The notes under the pieces: model-generated | What the model was told of the DNA's origin: nothing | The model's input: only the letters and a program-made list of their open reading frames with translations | Databases searched by the model: none | Translations under genes and position numbers: made by a program | From: Dyadobacter fermentans | GTDB taxonomy: Bacteria > Bacteroidota > Bacteroidia > Cytophagales > Spirosomataceae | NCBI RefSeq assembly: GCF_019924045.1 | Contig: NZ_JAHXBN010000001.1 | Span: 1 to 64,000, forward strand | Reading direction: 5' to 3' | Length of the DNA: 64,000 bases | Part shown: in pieces, positions 33,814-42,217 of the stretch | How the letters are laid out: each line of letters starts with the position of its first letter | Position numbering within the stretch: the first letter of the stretch is position 1

Positions 33814-35661
33814 TCAGAACAGGATAGAATACTTCACTTCGCCGTTGGTTACAGGCACGATGAGTTCCTGTTCGCCCTTAGCGCCTCTGATTTCTGGTTT
33901 AAGTTTTTTGTCGGCCAGCTGGATGTAGTACGATTTGTCGTCTACCGCGTAAAGTCCTTCCGAGATTTTCTCGATGGAAGCACCGTCGGCCAGGCGTGCT
34001 ACGAGGTCTTTTGCAGGGTTATTCACCTTTACAATGCGCTCGAAATACTGGTTGTTCACGACAGAAACGTAATCGGTAATCGAAGATCCGAATGCCTGGT
34101 ACTGGAATGTAGGTACATCCGAGTCGTCCAGTACATAACCTTTCGGACGGTAACCGCTGCCGGTTGTGTCCGCTTCCCATTTAGATTTACCTGACTTACC
34201 CAGGAACATATCGTCGCCGAGCAACGTCACACTGCCGCGCGGGCGTGAGGAACCATCGCCGCGGTCGTGCCACATGGGGGTAGCATCGAGGAATTCGCCA
34301 CGCCAAACTTGCAGGATCGCGCCTTTGTCGAGATCATAAGTATAATGCAGGCTCGCAGGGCTACCCACCGACACTGCGTGAACCACGCGGGTTCTTTTCG
34401 CTTTTTCGTCCTTGCGGAAATCCATGAAAGAGCGGGTAATGGTATTGGTAGCTGCCTGGATCAGGATAGGATCGGTAGAACCGCCGCCCATCGCCGAGCT
34501 TTTCGAATGGAAAGCGATTTCACGGAAGCCCGGGCCGCTTACCCAAAGGCCCAATACCGGACGCATCCAGCCATCTCTTTTGTTATTGAAAAATTCGAGT
34601 TTGTGATCGCCTGCGGCCAGGTTCACTTTGCCTGTGCGGACTTCGTTGTTCGATTTCCATTCCGGCTTGATCACATCTTTACCATCGATTTTCAGGTAGG
34701 CATTACCCGAAGCTTGCAAACGGAAAGTGTATTCGCCTTCGCTGGCTGCATTCAAACGGCCATTGTAAACGAAAGAGTAGTTGTTGTTCTCCTTCAGAAT
34801 CTCCCAGTTGAGCGATTCCGATTTGCCGGTTTCAGCCGGAGTCAGTTTTGAAAGATCTTCCGTTTCAGACAAACCGCCGTAATAGGTTTTATAAGTCAGT
34901 TCCGAAAGGGTCGCAGGTTTTTTGTCAAAGTTGTTAACTACAATATTGCGGATCGCCAGTGAACCGTGGTCGCCCTGGATGCGGATCGGGCCCATAGGCA
35001 CGTCCTCAGCTGTAAGTGAGCCGCGGGTAGGGCCGCTAACTTCCACATTTTCGTGGATCGTTACACCGTTCAGCACGATGGAAAGGAATACCGCATTCGC
35101 GATTTTCTTGCCATTGGCGTCGAAACGGGGAGCCTGGTAAGAGATTTTGATATGCTGCCACAAACCCGGCGCTTTCGCCACGTTGAAACGGGGTGCATAT
35201 CCTTCGTAGCCTTTTTCGCCTTCTGGCTTGGAATCGTTCCAGCGCTCGTAAATACCACCGCAGTCGTTGTATTTAGCCCCTTTTTTACCCCAACTATCGA
35301 AAAGCTGTACTTCGTAGTTGCCTTGCAGGTAGATTCCCGAGTTGGAGCCTTTGCTCATCATGAAATCCAGCTCAATGTCGAGATCGCCGTGTTTGAAGTT
35401 GGAAATCAATTCATAGTCGCTGCCGTACTTGCCTTTTTCGTGAAGGCAGGCGAGCACACCTTTACCCGGGCTGGTAACCAGCGCGTTTTCCTTGGTGAGA
35501 TCAGCCGATGCATTACCGACGATTTTCCAGTCACTGGATTTGGTCGTAAAAGCACTGAGGTCGTTGAGAGGAATGGGCTGCTGGGCGTAGGCGGTGTGCA
35601 TGGCGAAAGCCGCTACCCCAGAGGCGATTAATTGAAAAAGTGAACGGTTGGTTTTAGACAT
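33814..35661 (-). CDS. exported DUF1080 (3-keto-disaccharide hydrolase-like) protein with PA14-like domain
   Basis: A 615-aa protein with a signal peptide ending at TAYAQ. Residues about 35-250 are a DUF1080 concanavalin-like domain (ELDFMMSKGSNSGIYLQGNY, VQLFDSWG, GPIRIQGDHGSLAIRNI). Residues about 255-385 look like a PA14-type carbohydrate-binding domain (SFVYNGRLNAASEGEYTFRL, YLKIDGKDVI, NNKRDGWMRP). The last 230 residues are an extra beta-rich region I cannot name. DUF1080 proteins include enzymes that cleave 3-keto-glycosides. It is upstream of the cytochrome-fused protein and divergent from a second DUF1080 gene. Confidence 0.82.
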   Translation of the reverse strand: MSKTNRSLFQLIASGVAAFAMHTAYAQQPIPLNDLSAFTTKSSDWKIVGNASADLTKENALVTSPGKGVLACLHEKGKYGSDYELISNFKHGDLDIELDFMMSKGSNSGIYLQGNYEVQLFDSWGKKGAKYNDCGGIYERWNDSKPEGEKGYEGYAPRFNVAKAPGLWQHIKISYQAPRFDANGKKIANAVFLSIVLNGVTIHENVEVSGPTRGSLTAEDVPMGPIRIQGDHGSLAIRNIVVNNFDKKPATLSELTYKTYYGGLSETEDLSKLTPAETGKSESLNWEILKENNNYSFVYNGRLNAASEGEYTFRLQASGNAYLKIDGKDVIKPEWKSNNEVRTGKVNLAAGDHKLEFFNNKRDGWMRPVLGLWVSGPGFREIAFHSKSSAMGGGSTDPILIQAATNTITRSFMDFRKDEKAKRTRVVHAVSVGSPASLHYTYDLDKGAILQVWRGEFLDATPMWHDRGDGSSRPRGSVTLLGDDMFLGKSGKSKWEADTTGSGYRPKGYVLDDSDVPTFQYQAFGSSITDYVSVVNNQYFERIVKVNNPAKDLVARLADGASIEKISEGLYAVDDKSYYIQLADKKLKPEIRGAKGEQELIVPVTNGEVKYSILF

Positions 35662-35854
35662 ACTTGCAGTAAGCTTAGTCGGTTTTAGATTAGCAATCCA
35701 GGCTACGAATGCCTTTAGCCCTGCAAATTACGTGATAAGAATCGGGAAAATTACATTTATATAGATGAGAATCCTTTTTGTTGTTGCTTTTTCCTTAATG
35801 TTGTGTTTTGATATTATTTCAAAGAGTTATTAGACTAAAACTGTTACCTTTCAA

Positions 35855-36619
35855 ATGAAAAAATTGATGCTTACCGCGTTCAGCATGGCTGCTGCCTTTG
35901 CCGCACACGCGCAATTGCAGCCTGCGAAGCAAACTCCTGAGTCCAGCGAATTGTGGAATCCAGTTCCCCGTGTGGTAACGCCCGGTAAAGGTTCTTCGGC
36001 GGTTTCAGGCTTCACAGCCCCTTCCGATGCGATCGTCCTGTTCGATGGTAAGAACCTCGATCAGTGGGTTTCAGGAAAAGACGGTAAATCAGCTGCTCCC
36101 TGGACTGTCGGCGACGGCGCAATGACCGTAGCTCCTAAATCCGGCGACATTCAAACCAAACAGACATTTGGCGATTATCAGCTCCACATCGAATGGAGAA
36201 CTCCTGCGAAAGTGGACGGAAACGGACAGGGCCGTGGTAACAGCGGTATTTTCATGCAGGGCATTTACGAATTGCAGGTACTCGACAGCTATAACAACCC
36301 GACTTATTCCAACGGTCAGGCAGGTTCGATCTACAAACAAACCATGCCATTGGTAAATGCGGCAGTAGGCCCGGGAGAATGGCAGACTTACGATGTGATC
36401 TACACTCAGCCGCATTTCAACAAAGACGGCCAGATGACACATCCACCATACATTACCGTGATCCACAACGGCGTATTGGTTCAAAACCACACTGCCATCC
36501 AGGGAACGACTCCTTACATCGGCCAGCCTACGATCGAGCCGCACGGAAAAGGCCCTATCAAATTACAGGACCACAACAACACGACCAGCTTCCGCAATAT
36601 CTGGATCCGCGAGTTGTAA
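35855..36619 (+). CDS. exported DUF1080 (3-keto-disaccharide hydrolase-like) protein
   Basis: A 254-aa single-domain relative of the previous entry, with a signal peptide (ending AAHAQL). Core blocks are IVLFDGKNLDQWVSGKDG, DYQLHIEWRTP, GRGNSGIFMQGIYELQVLDS and IKLQDHNNTTSFRNIWIREL. The GxGNSGIxxxGxYExQxxDS pattern is the family hallmark. Probably periplasmic or surface sugar hydrolysis. The 193-bp divergent region upstream has no exact TAnnTTTG match that I could find. Confidence 0.85.
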   Translation: MKKLMLTAFSMAAAFAAHAQLQPAKQTPESSELWNPVPRVVTPGKGSSAVSGFTAPSDAIVLFDGKNLDQWVSGKDGKSAAPWTVGDGAMTVAPKSGDIQTKQTFGDYQLHIEWRTPAKVDGNGQGRGNSGIFMQGIYELQVLDSYNNPTYSNGQAGSIYKQTMPLVNAAVGPGEWQTYDVIYTQPHFNKDGQMTHPPYITVIHNGVLVQNHTAIQGTTPYIGQPTIEPHGKGPIKLQDHNNTTSFRNIWIREL

Positions 36620-36644
36620 GAGATTGTAAAACAATTGAATATCA

Positions 36645-36678
36645 AAAACGGGCTGCTTCAAATGAGGCAGCCCGTTTT
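36645..36678 (+). terminator. terminator after the DUF1080 gene
   Basis: AAAACGGGCTGC (36645-36656) and GCAGCCCGTTTT (36667-36678) form a perfect 12-bp stem with a 10-nt loop; A/T runs on both sides make it usable in both directions. Confidence 0.85.
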
Positions 36679-36700
36679 AATTCATAATCCACTAGCTTAG

Positions 36701-36751
36701 TTAAAACTTGATTGCCAGGTTAGCTGAGAAATTCCCGTTTTGCATTAGTTG
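36701..36751 (-). pseudogene. remnant of a TonB-receptor gene 3' end
   Basis: Read on the minus strand, 36751-36701 encodes MQNGNFSANLAIKF and a stop, closely matching the intact receptor's terminal MPRNFSANLAVKF. The DNA also aligns codon by codon with 36949-37000 for about 50 bp. An in-frame stop lies just beyond it, so only this tail is left. It is probably the leftover of a tandem receptor copy or a duplicated gene end; the REP-like pair lies between it and the intact gene. Confidence 0.75.
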
Positions 36752-36794
36752 CGTTTAGCCAATTAGTTAGGGAATAGTTGACTGGTAGTTGGGC

Positions 36795-36907
36795 TTAGTC
36801 TGTGACTGGGTCCGAGCGTCTGCTGGTCTCTGACCAGCTAATCATTTCAACCTCTTGCACGAGCCGGTCGGAGACCGGCATTCGCTGCAACGTAGTCACA
36901 GACTACG
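36795..36907. repeat. REP-like inverted pair (BIME-like element)
   Basis: Two diverged copies of a 44-nt unit face each other: copy A at 36795-36838 (plus) and copy B at 36863-36907 (minus). Each starts TAGTCTGTGACT and ends with a GGTC-NNN-GACC hairpin. Perfect small stems are GCTGGTC/GACCAGC (36822-36838), GCCGGTC/GACCGGC (36863-36879) and CGTAGTC/GACTACG (36891-36907), each 7 bp with a 3-nt loop. The element lies between convergent genes, as REP/BIME sequences usually do. No RAYT transposase is in this window. Confidence 0.85.
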
Positions 36908-36948
36908 CCGAACTGCCCTCCGACGTCCTTTCAGCTGTCGATCCTCTT

Positions 36949-39672
36949 CTAAAATTTGACCGCCAAGTTGGCCGAGAAATTCCTCGGCATTTGTGGCGTG
37001 AGTACTCCTTGTCCGGCGAAATAGCTTTTGTCGAGCATGTTGTCGAGTTTAAGACCCAGGCGCCATGCTTTGGTATTGTAGAAAATAGTCGAATTCAGTA
37101 CGGTGTAGGAAGGAATGGTAAAAACACCCGTCACCGCCGAGTTGGCCGTTAAATGCTCACTAATGTAGTTCCCGCCTATCCCGGCCCCGATCCCTTTCAG
37201 CTTCCCTGCGGGCAATGCATAGCTGATCCACGCATTGGCAAGGTCGGCAGGGCCCGCATTGGTCGGACGACGGCCTTCGAGTGCGGCTGTCGATTTCGTT
37301 AGCTTACTGTCGTTGTGGCTGTAACCCGCCACGAGATTCAGGCCGGTGATCGGGTTGGCGATGATCTCGACTTCAATACCGCGGCTATACTGCGTGCCGT
37401 CCTGTACAGTGATGTTGTAGTTCTTGCCTTCACGCACAAGCACGTCCGTACGTGTAGTGTTGTCGACCTTGATGTCGTAGTAGCTGACGGTCATATTCAG
37501 CTTGCCCTGGTAGTTTTCCAGTTTAATACCTCCTTCGAGCTGGTTGGCCTGCTGTGGCTTGAAAACGCCCGAAACATCCGGCAGCGGCTGGGTGACGGGC
37601 GCTACATTGAAGAAGCCATTCATATAATTCCCGAAAACCGAGAGCCGGTCTTTGATGATCTGGTATACCAATCCAAACTTCGGCGAAACCGCGGTTTGCT
37701 TGAACTTCGTGTTAGCTACGTAAGTCCGTGTAGCGTGGTTTAATGTGCCTTTATTTTCGAACCTGTCCACGCGCAGGCTGATCATCGCGAGCAGGCGGTC
37801 GGTTACGTTGAGGACGTCGGAGAAATAAGCACTGTACACATTCCCCGAGTTGTAGTTACGCGTAGGCGCGTCGGTGTTCGCGGCCAGGCGCGCCTCCACA
37901 GACGTGCGATTAATTTTCAGATAATTCGGATCGTTGTGAATGCCGCTCACGTTATCGAACACAATGTAAGGCGAGTTGTTGTTATGCGCAGTGCGGTTCA
38001 GGTAATCGAGGCCTACTACGACGCGGTTACGCAAGGTACCGATCTTGAAATCGCCGATGAAGTTCTGCTGGATGTCGATCGCGTTGTTGGTCGTGTTTTG
38101 CAGGGAAATATTGCGTTCGAGTAAAGTATCGGACACCGCTCCGCGGATGAACTGGTATTGGTAAAAACCGTCGGATTTACGGGTGTTGCTGGAAAACGCG
38201 GTTTGTGAGGTCCAGCTGTTTGAAAGTTTGTATTTCAACTGGCCGTACACATTCATCGTCGGCGTCTTCATCGTCAGGTCGTTGCTGGTGTAGGACTTGT
38301 TCCAGTCGAAACCGAGCTCCTGCGGCGTGCGGGCCACAAACTGGCGGGTACGGTTCAGGAAAACAGCCGAGGGACTTGTCATTTCACCCTGGTAAATACC
38401 TGCATTGAAAAGCACCGTCATTTTCTCATTGACCCGGTATTCGAGTGACGGCGCAATTACGAGGCTTCTGCGGAAACCGGCATCCTGGAAGCTTCCCTGG
38501 TATTGATAAGCTGCATTAACCCTGAGTAAAAGGTTTTTGGAAGCATTGATAGGCCCGTAAATATCTGCGGTAAGACGGTTCAGGCCAAAACTCCCGGTGG
38601 TATAGCCAACCTCTCCGCCGGCGATTTCAACCGGCTTTTTAGTTACAATATTCATTAACCCGCCAAACGAGGTCACCGAGCTGCCGAACAGCGTGGCCGA
38701 AGGTCCTTTAATCACCTCCACTTTTTCCACATTGATCGGATCGAACTCGCCGTTGGTTTGTACGGGCAAGCCATCCACAACGGATAATTCGGTACGGAAG
38801 CCGCGCAATGCATAGAATGTGGCGCCATCGGAATTGATACCGCGATTGGCCTGGATTTTATACACACCGGGCGCATTCTTGACAATATTGGAGAAATCAG
38901 TAATGAGCTGTTCGGTAAAAAGTGTTTTGGATAATGCGCTGTAAACCTGCGGGTTTTCCATATTACTCACAGGTAGTTTGGCTACAAAATCGCTTTCTTT
39001 TTTGGAGAACTTGTTGATATCCCCGCTGATCACGACTTCCTGCAGTGCCTTGCTGTCTTCGTTGAGGAATATCGGTTCGAATGTAACGATCCCGTCGGCT
39101 TCGATGGTCACCGTGCGCTCGATAGGCTCGTAACCGAGCAGCTGAATCACCACGGTGTGCTGGCCAGCCGGGATATTGCGGATCAGAAAATCACCATTAA
39201 GGTCGCTTTGCGCTCCTTTTCCCGTGCCTTTTACTGTAATGTTTACAAACTCGGCAGGCTTGCCGTCCGATGTTTTCAATGTGCCCCGCAATGCGCCGCG
39301 GCCTTCGCCGGCTTCGATCGTGATCACATTTTCCTGCACGTGGAGTTCTTTCAATGCCGAACCTACCACCCGGTGTAGCGCGTCTTTCAACGGTACATTG
39401 GCGAGATCGGCATTCACCTGTCTGGCAACATTCAGCTGTGTGCTGCTGTACGAAATGGAAGCGCCTGTCTGCTGACCTATTTGCGTGAGAGCATCGGCCA
39501 GGCGTACATGATGGAGTTTCAGGGTAACGGCTTTGACAAGCACGGGTGCCTGGGCGAGGGTTTTGTTTGAAGTGCACAAAACAATGGCGCTTAGTACCAC
39601 GGCTGCACATTTTCGGAAGAGGTGACAACAGATTTTGACGCCTGTTTGGGGCGAAGTATAATGGAGCTGCAT
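36949..39672 (-). CDS. TonB-dependent receptor with STN and carboxypeptidase-regulatory-like domains
   Basis: A 907-aa outer-membrane receptor. After a signal (to about residue 41) comes an STN domain (about 45-120; VTLKLHHVRLADALTQIGQQ), a carboxypeptidase-regulatory-like domain (about 128-210), the plug (VEVIKGPSATLFGSSVTSFG) and a 22-strand-type barrel ending NFSANLAVKF. The siderophore-receptor form of plug and barrel suggests iron or another metal complex as substrate. It is third in a minus-strand operon after an ECF sigma and FecR, so import and signalling are probably linked. It is paralogous to the receptor at 58194-60557. Confidence 0.92.
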   Translation of the reverse strand: MQLHYTSPQTGVKICCHLFRKCAAVVLSAIVLCTSNKTLAQAPVLVKAVTLKLHHVRLADALTQIGQQTGASISYSSTQLNVARQVNADLANVPLKDALHRVVGSALKELHVQENVITIEAGEGRGALRGTLKTSDGKPAEFVNITVKGTGKGAQSDLNGDFLIRNIPAGQHTVVIQLLGYEPIERTVTIEADGIVTFEPIFLNEDSKALQEVVISGDINKFSKKESDFVAKLPVSNMENPQVYSALSKTLFTEQLITDFSNIVKNAPGVYKIQANRGINSDGATFYALRGFRTELSVVDGLPVQTNGEFDPINVEKVEVIKGPSATLFGSSVTSFGGLMNIVTKKPVEIAGGEVGYTTGSFGLNRLTADIYGPINASKNLLLRVNAAYQYQGSFQDAGFRRSLVIAPSLEYRVNEKMTVLFNAGIYQGEMTSPSAVFLNRTRQFVARTPQELGFDWNKSYTSNDLTMKTPTMNVYGQLKYKLSNSWTSQTAFSSNTRKSDGFYQYQFIRGAVSDTLLERNISLQNTTNNAIDIQQNFIGDFKIGTLRNRVVVGLDYLNRTAHNNNSPYIVFDNVSGIHNDPNYLKINRTSVEARLAANTDAPTRNYNSGNVYSAYFSDVLNVTDRLLAMISLRVDRFENKGTLNHATRTYVANTKFKQTAVSPKFGLVYQIIKDRLSVFGNYMNGFFNVAPVTQPLPDVSGVFKPQQANQLEGGIKLENYQGKLNMTVSYYDIKVDNTTRTDVLVREGKNYNITVQDGTQYSRGIEVEIIANPITGLNLVAGYSHNDSKLTKSTAALEGRRPTNAGPADLANAWISYALPAGKLKGIGAGIGGNYISEHLTANSAVTGVFTIPSYTVLNSTIFYNTKAWRLGLKLDNMLDKSYFAGQGVLTPQMPRNFSANLAVKF

Positions 39673-39716
39673 ATTTTTGTTTAAATGTTGATTGATCTGC
39701 GATTGATTGGCATTCG

Positions 39717-39750
39717 ACCCGATGTCAAGTTTGGCGACAGCGCATCGGGT
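39717..39750. other. hairpin between fecR and the receptor gene
   Basis: ACCCGATG (39717-39724) pairs with CATCGGGT (39743-39750) around an 18-nt loop within the 127-bp intercistronic gap. No T run follows on the minus strand, so it may be a processing or stabilising hairpin and not a terminator for the operon. Confidence 0.5.
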
Positions 39751-39799
39751 TTTTCCATTTCCGCAGGCTAGGGCGATTTATTCATGGAACGGATGGTTA

Positions 39800-40759
39800 C
39801 TATTCATATAAACTGATGGATTCTCCTTTGACTTCGTACCGAAACCCTACCGCAATGCTTAAACTTCCCAGCACCGCATTCAGCGAAGGATTTTTAAATG
39901 CGCCGGTATAGCGCTGGTTTTTCAATGTTTCGGTACGAATCTGAATGCTGACGTTGTAGCGCCTTTCCAGCTCTCGCGTTACCTGCACGAGCGGTACGTC
40001 GTCGAACCGCAAAGCATTGTGCAGCCACGAAACTTCCGCCGCCGCGCCCGAAACTGTACGGACCGTTAGCCGCTTCCCTTCGATCAGGCCCGTCATACCG
40101 GCCGCTACGATCTCCGATTTCGGGGAAAGTTTGTGGGTAAACCTTACTTTTCCTTCCGTTACCAGCAATGCCGTGCTGCCTTCGCCGGGATACTCTTTTA
40201 CGTCGAAAACGGTCCCGAGTACGTGCGTCCGCGCAGCGGCGGTTTCTACGATAAATGGCTGTTTCGGATTCTTTTTGACCGAAAATTGCGCCTCACCGAC
40301 CAGTACCACACGACGCACCGAACCGAGGAATGCGGATGGGTACCGAAGCTCACTGTCGTAACTCAGCATGACCACCGAACCGTCAGGCAGCGTGACTTGC
40401 CGGGTTTCACCTTTTTGGGAGCGGATGGTTCGAACAGCGGCTTCCATGCGGACTGTGCTCTGGGCAGCCTCGTCGGCCCTATTCGTCGCCGTATACCATA
40501 CAATGCCGCTTACCAGCACCAGCACAGCGGCGATGCCGGACAAGTAATACCGGTAATGCAGCCAAAATGGTCGTGCGTTGCGTGCCCGCAAGCGTGCCCA
40601 TACACGTGTGCCCGATTCCTGCCGTATTTCACAGGGGATTTCGGTGATAGCATCTGCGACGGCATCCGGGTCATCGAGCCATTGCTCCACGGCCTGTATT
40701 TCGGCAGGGGTGCATTGTCCCGCGGTGTAACGTGCTAAAAGTTCAGGTGTAATGTTCAT
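39800..40759 (-). CDS. FecR-type anti-sigma factor
   Basis: A 319-aa membrane protein: a cytoplasmic sigma-binding region (1-70; PELLARYTAGQCTPAEIQAV), one membrane helix (about 80-98), a periplasmic FecR domain (about 110-205; VRTIRSQKGETRQVTLPDGS, VVLVGEAQFSVKKNPKQPF, HVLGTVFDVKEYP) and a C-terminal DUF4974 domain (about 245-319). It would hold the adjacent ECF sigma factor until the STN domain of the receptor signals. Order sigma, FecR, receptor is the classical Fec layout. Confidence 0.93.
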   Translation of the reverse strand: MNITPELLARYTAGQCTPAEIQAVEQWLDDPDAVADAITEIPCEIRQESGTRVWARLRARNARPFWLHYRYYLSGIAAVLVLVSGIVWYTATNRADEAAQSTVRMEAAVRTIRSQKGETRQVTLPDGSVVMLSYDSELRYPSAFLGSVRRVVLVGEAQFSVKKNPKQPFIVETAAARTHVLGTVFDVKEYPGEGSTALLVTEGKVRFTHKLSPKSEIVAAGMTGLIEGKRLTVRTVSGAAAEVSWLHNALRFDDVPLVQVTRELERRYNVSIQIRTETLKNQRYTGAFKNPSLNAVLGSLSIAVGFRYEVKGESISLYE

Positions 40760-40846
40760 GATACCGCCATAGGTTTGCGGGACAGAAAGTCCCTACTCAT
40801 ATTGTTGCGTGGCGCGAAGGTATCCCTGGTGTGCGGTCGAAATATT

Positions 40847-41380
40847 TTAATGCTGGTATTCGGAAAGGTGCTTTCCCAGGAAGCGCAACGCGCGGGTTAG
40901 GTGGTATTCCACCGTTTTTTCGGACAGGGCGAGCGATGCAGCAATGGCTTTGTTCGACATTCCTTTCTGCCGGCTCATCATAAAAATATCCCGGCAAGGG
41001 TGAGGCAGATCGGCCACCAGCTCGTTTACGTGCTCGGAAAGCAGGTGATAGTCGACCTGCCGTTGCGTGGTTTCTTCAAAACCTGCTTTTTGAGGGATAA
41101 CCTGGTCGAAGATCTGGCGGCGGTTGGCCGAGTCGCGGTGGTAGGCGAGGAGTTTGAGCTTTGCTGCTCGTACGAGGTAATTGGCCACGGGGCCTTCCAC
41201 GCAGAGTTCGGTACGTCGCTCCCAGAGCGACTGGAATATTTCGTGCATCAGATCCTCGGCCTGGGCGAGGTCGCGGGTACCCTGGTAGCACACCGCCAAC
41301 ACCTTTTCCCAATGCAAATGGTAAAGTTCCTCAAACGACTTGTCTGTCTGAATCAGCAAGGGGGCGATTACAGGGCGCAT
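40847..41380 (-). CDS. ECF RNA polymerase sigma factor (FecI-like)
   Basis: A 177-aa sigma-70 family protein. Region 2 is around residues 15-80 (FEELYHLHWEKVLAVCYQGT, AEDLMHEIFQSLW) and region 4 around 120-172 (GMSNKAIAASLALSEKTVEY, a helix-turn-helix). It likely drives this operon and perhaps other receptor genes when released by FecR. A promoter box lies 23 bp upstream of its ATG, giving a very short leader. 87 bp separate it from fecR. Confidence 0.92.
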   Translation of the reverse strand: MRPVIAPLLIQTDKSFEELYHLHWEKVLAVCYQGTRDLAQAEDLMHEIFQSLWERRTELCVEGPVANYLVRAAKLKLLAYHRDSANRRQIFDQVIPQKAGFEETTQRQVDYHLLSEHVNELVADLPHPCRDIFMMSRQKGMSNKAIAASLALSEKTVEYHLTRALRFLGKHLSEYQH

Positions 41381-41402
41381 AGGGTACCGGGGATGTCCGC
41401 TG

Positions 41403-41410
41403 CAAAGCTA
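41403..41410 (-). promoter_or_regulatory. -7 promoter box of the sigma-fecR-receptor operon
   Basis: TAGCTTTG on the minus strand matches TAnnTTTG. It is of the housekeeping type, so basal transcription of the regulators by the primary sigma factor is expected. Confidence 0.5.
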
Positions 41411-41552
41411 CAATACTATTTATATTAAGTCCAAATAATGAAAATATGAATTTGAAGTTCCAGGTTTAGCGTTAAAAGTCTTGTCTTAAACCTTCGACTC
41501 TAAGCTCTGAACTCTTTATATTCGCTTTCAATGTCACTCCAAAACCGTTGCC

Positions 41553-42122
41553 ATGCAGGAAATAGAGCCATATTATAATTGGGAGAAGCATTATGTGGCC
41601 AGCCACGACGAGCGTTCGCCCTTTTACGGCCGCACTTATAACCTGGATTATTACGAAAATGCGATCTACGGCTACTATATCCACCCGTTGTGGGATGATA
41701 TCGGGTCGGAGACGCTGTATGTGAAAATCCTGTTTGCAGATTACAATAAGCGCTTTGTGATTATCGAAATGTTCGGGGAGTGGAACGATGCGCTGCACAA
41801 CGACATCATGTTTTTCAAAAGGCAGGTCATTGACCCGCTGGAGAACCAGGGCATTAACCAGTTCATACTACTGGGCGAAAATGTGCTCGATTTCCACGGC
41901 GGCAACGACGACGACTATTATGCAGAATGGTTCGACGACGTGGAGGATGGCTGGATTGCTGCCATCAATTTCCGGGAGCATGTGGAAGAGCAATGGAAGA
42001 AGTACCGGCTCGATTATTACATCAATTTCGGTGGTACGCTGCACCTCAACAACTGGCGCACATTACAACCGGAGCCGTTTTATGAGCTGGTTAAAAATTT
42101 GATGGTTAGAAGGTTAACCTAG
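41553..42122 (+). CDS. conserved-looking hypothetical protein
   Basis: A 189-aa soluble acidic protein rich in Trp, Tyr and Asp (NWEKHYVASHDERSPFYGRT, YYIHPLWDDIGSETLYVKIL). It has an alternating strand-helix pattern with a central hydrophobic strand pair (VKILFADYNKRFVIIEMFGE, FILLGENVLDFHG). No signal peptide or membrane segment. I do not recognise a family, though the sequence is clearly coding, with strong codon periodicity. It is flanked by regulatory operon and LEA-like genes with no clear operon partner. Confidence 0.75.
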   Translation: MQEIEPYYNWEKHYVASHDERSPFYGRTYNLDYYENAIYGYYIHPLWDDIGSETLYVKILFADYNKRFVIIEMFGEWNDALHNDIMFFKRQVIDPLENQGINQFILLGENVLDFHGGNDDDYYAEWFDDVEDGWIAAINFREHVEEQWKKYRLDYYINFGGTLHLNNWRTLQPEPFYELVKNLMVRRLT

Positions 42123-42217
42123 CACAAAGCTGCATGTATTGCTTGCAACCTTGGTAACTCCTTTGTAGCTTACGCACTCATCGTATCAACTGTTCTTACC
42201 TTAAAACCTCATTTCCC

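Noticed and set aside
39717..39750. Terminator between fecR and the receptor gene
   Set aside because: The stem is followed by a T run only on the plus strand, opposite to the operon's direction, so it was listed as a hairpin and not as an operon-ending terminator.
41472..41798. Minus-strand frame of 108 codons between the sigma gene and the 189-aa protein
   Set aside because: It overlaps the 5' half of the better-supported plus-strand gene at 41553 and has no conserved features.
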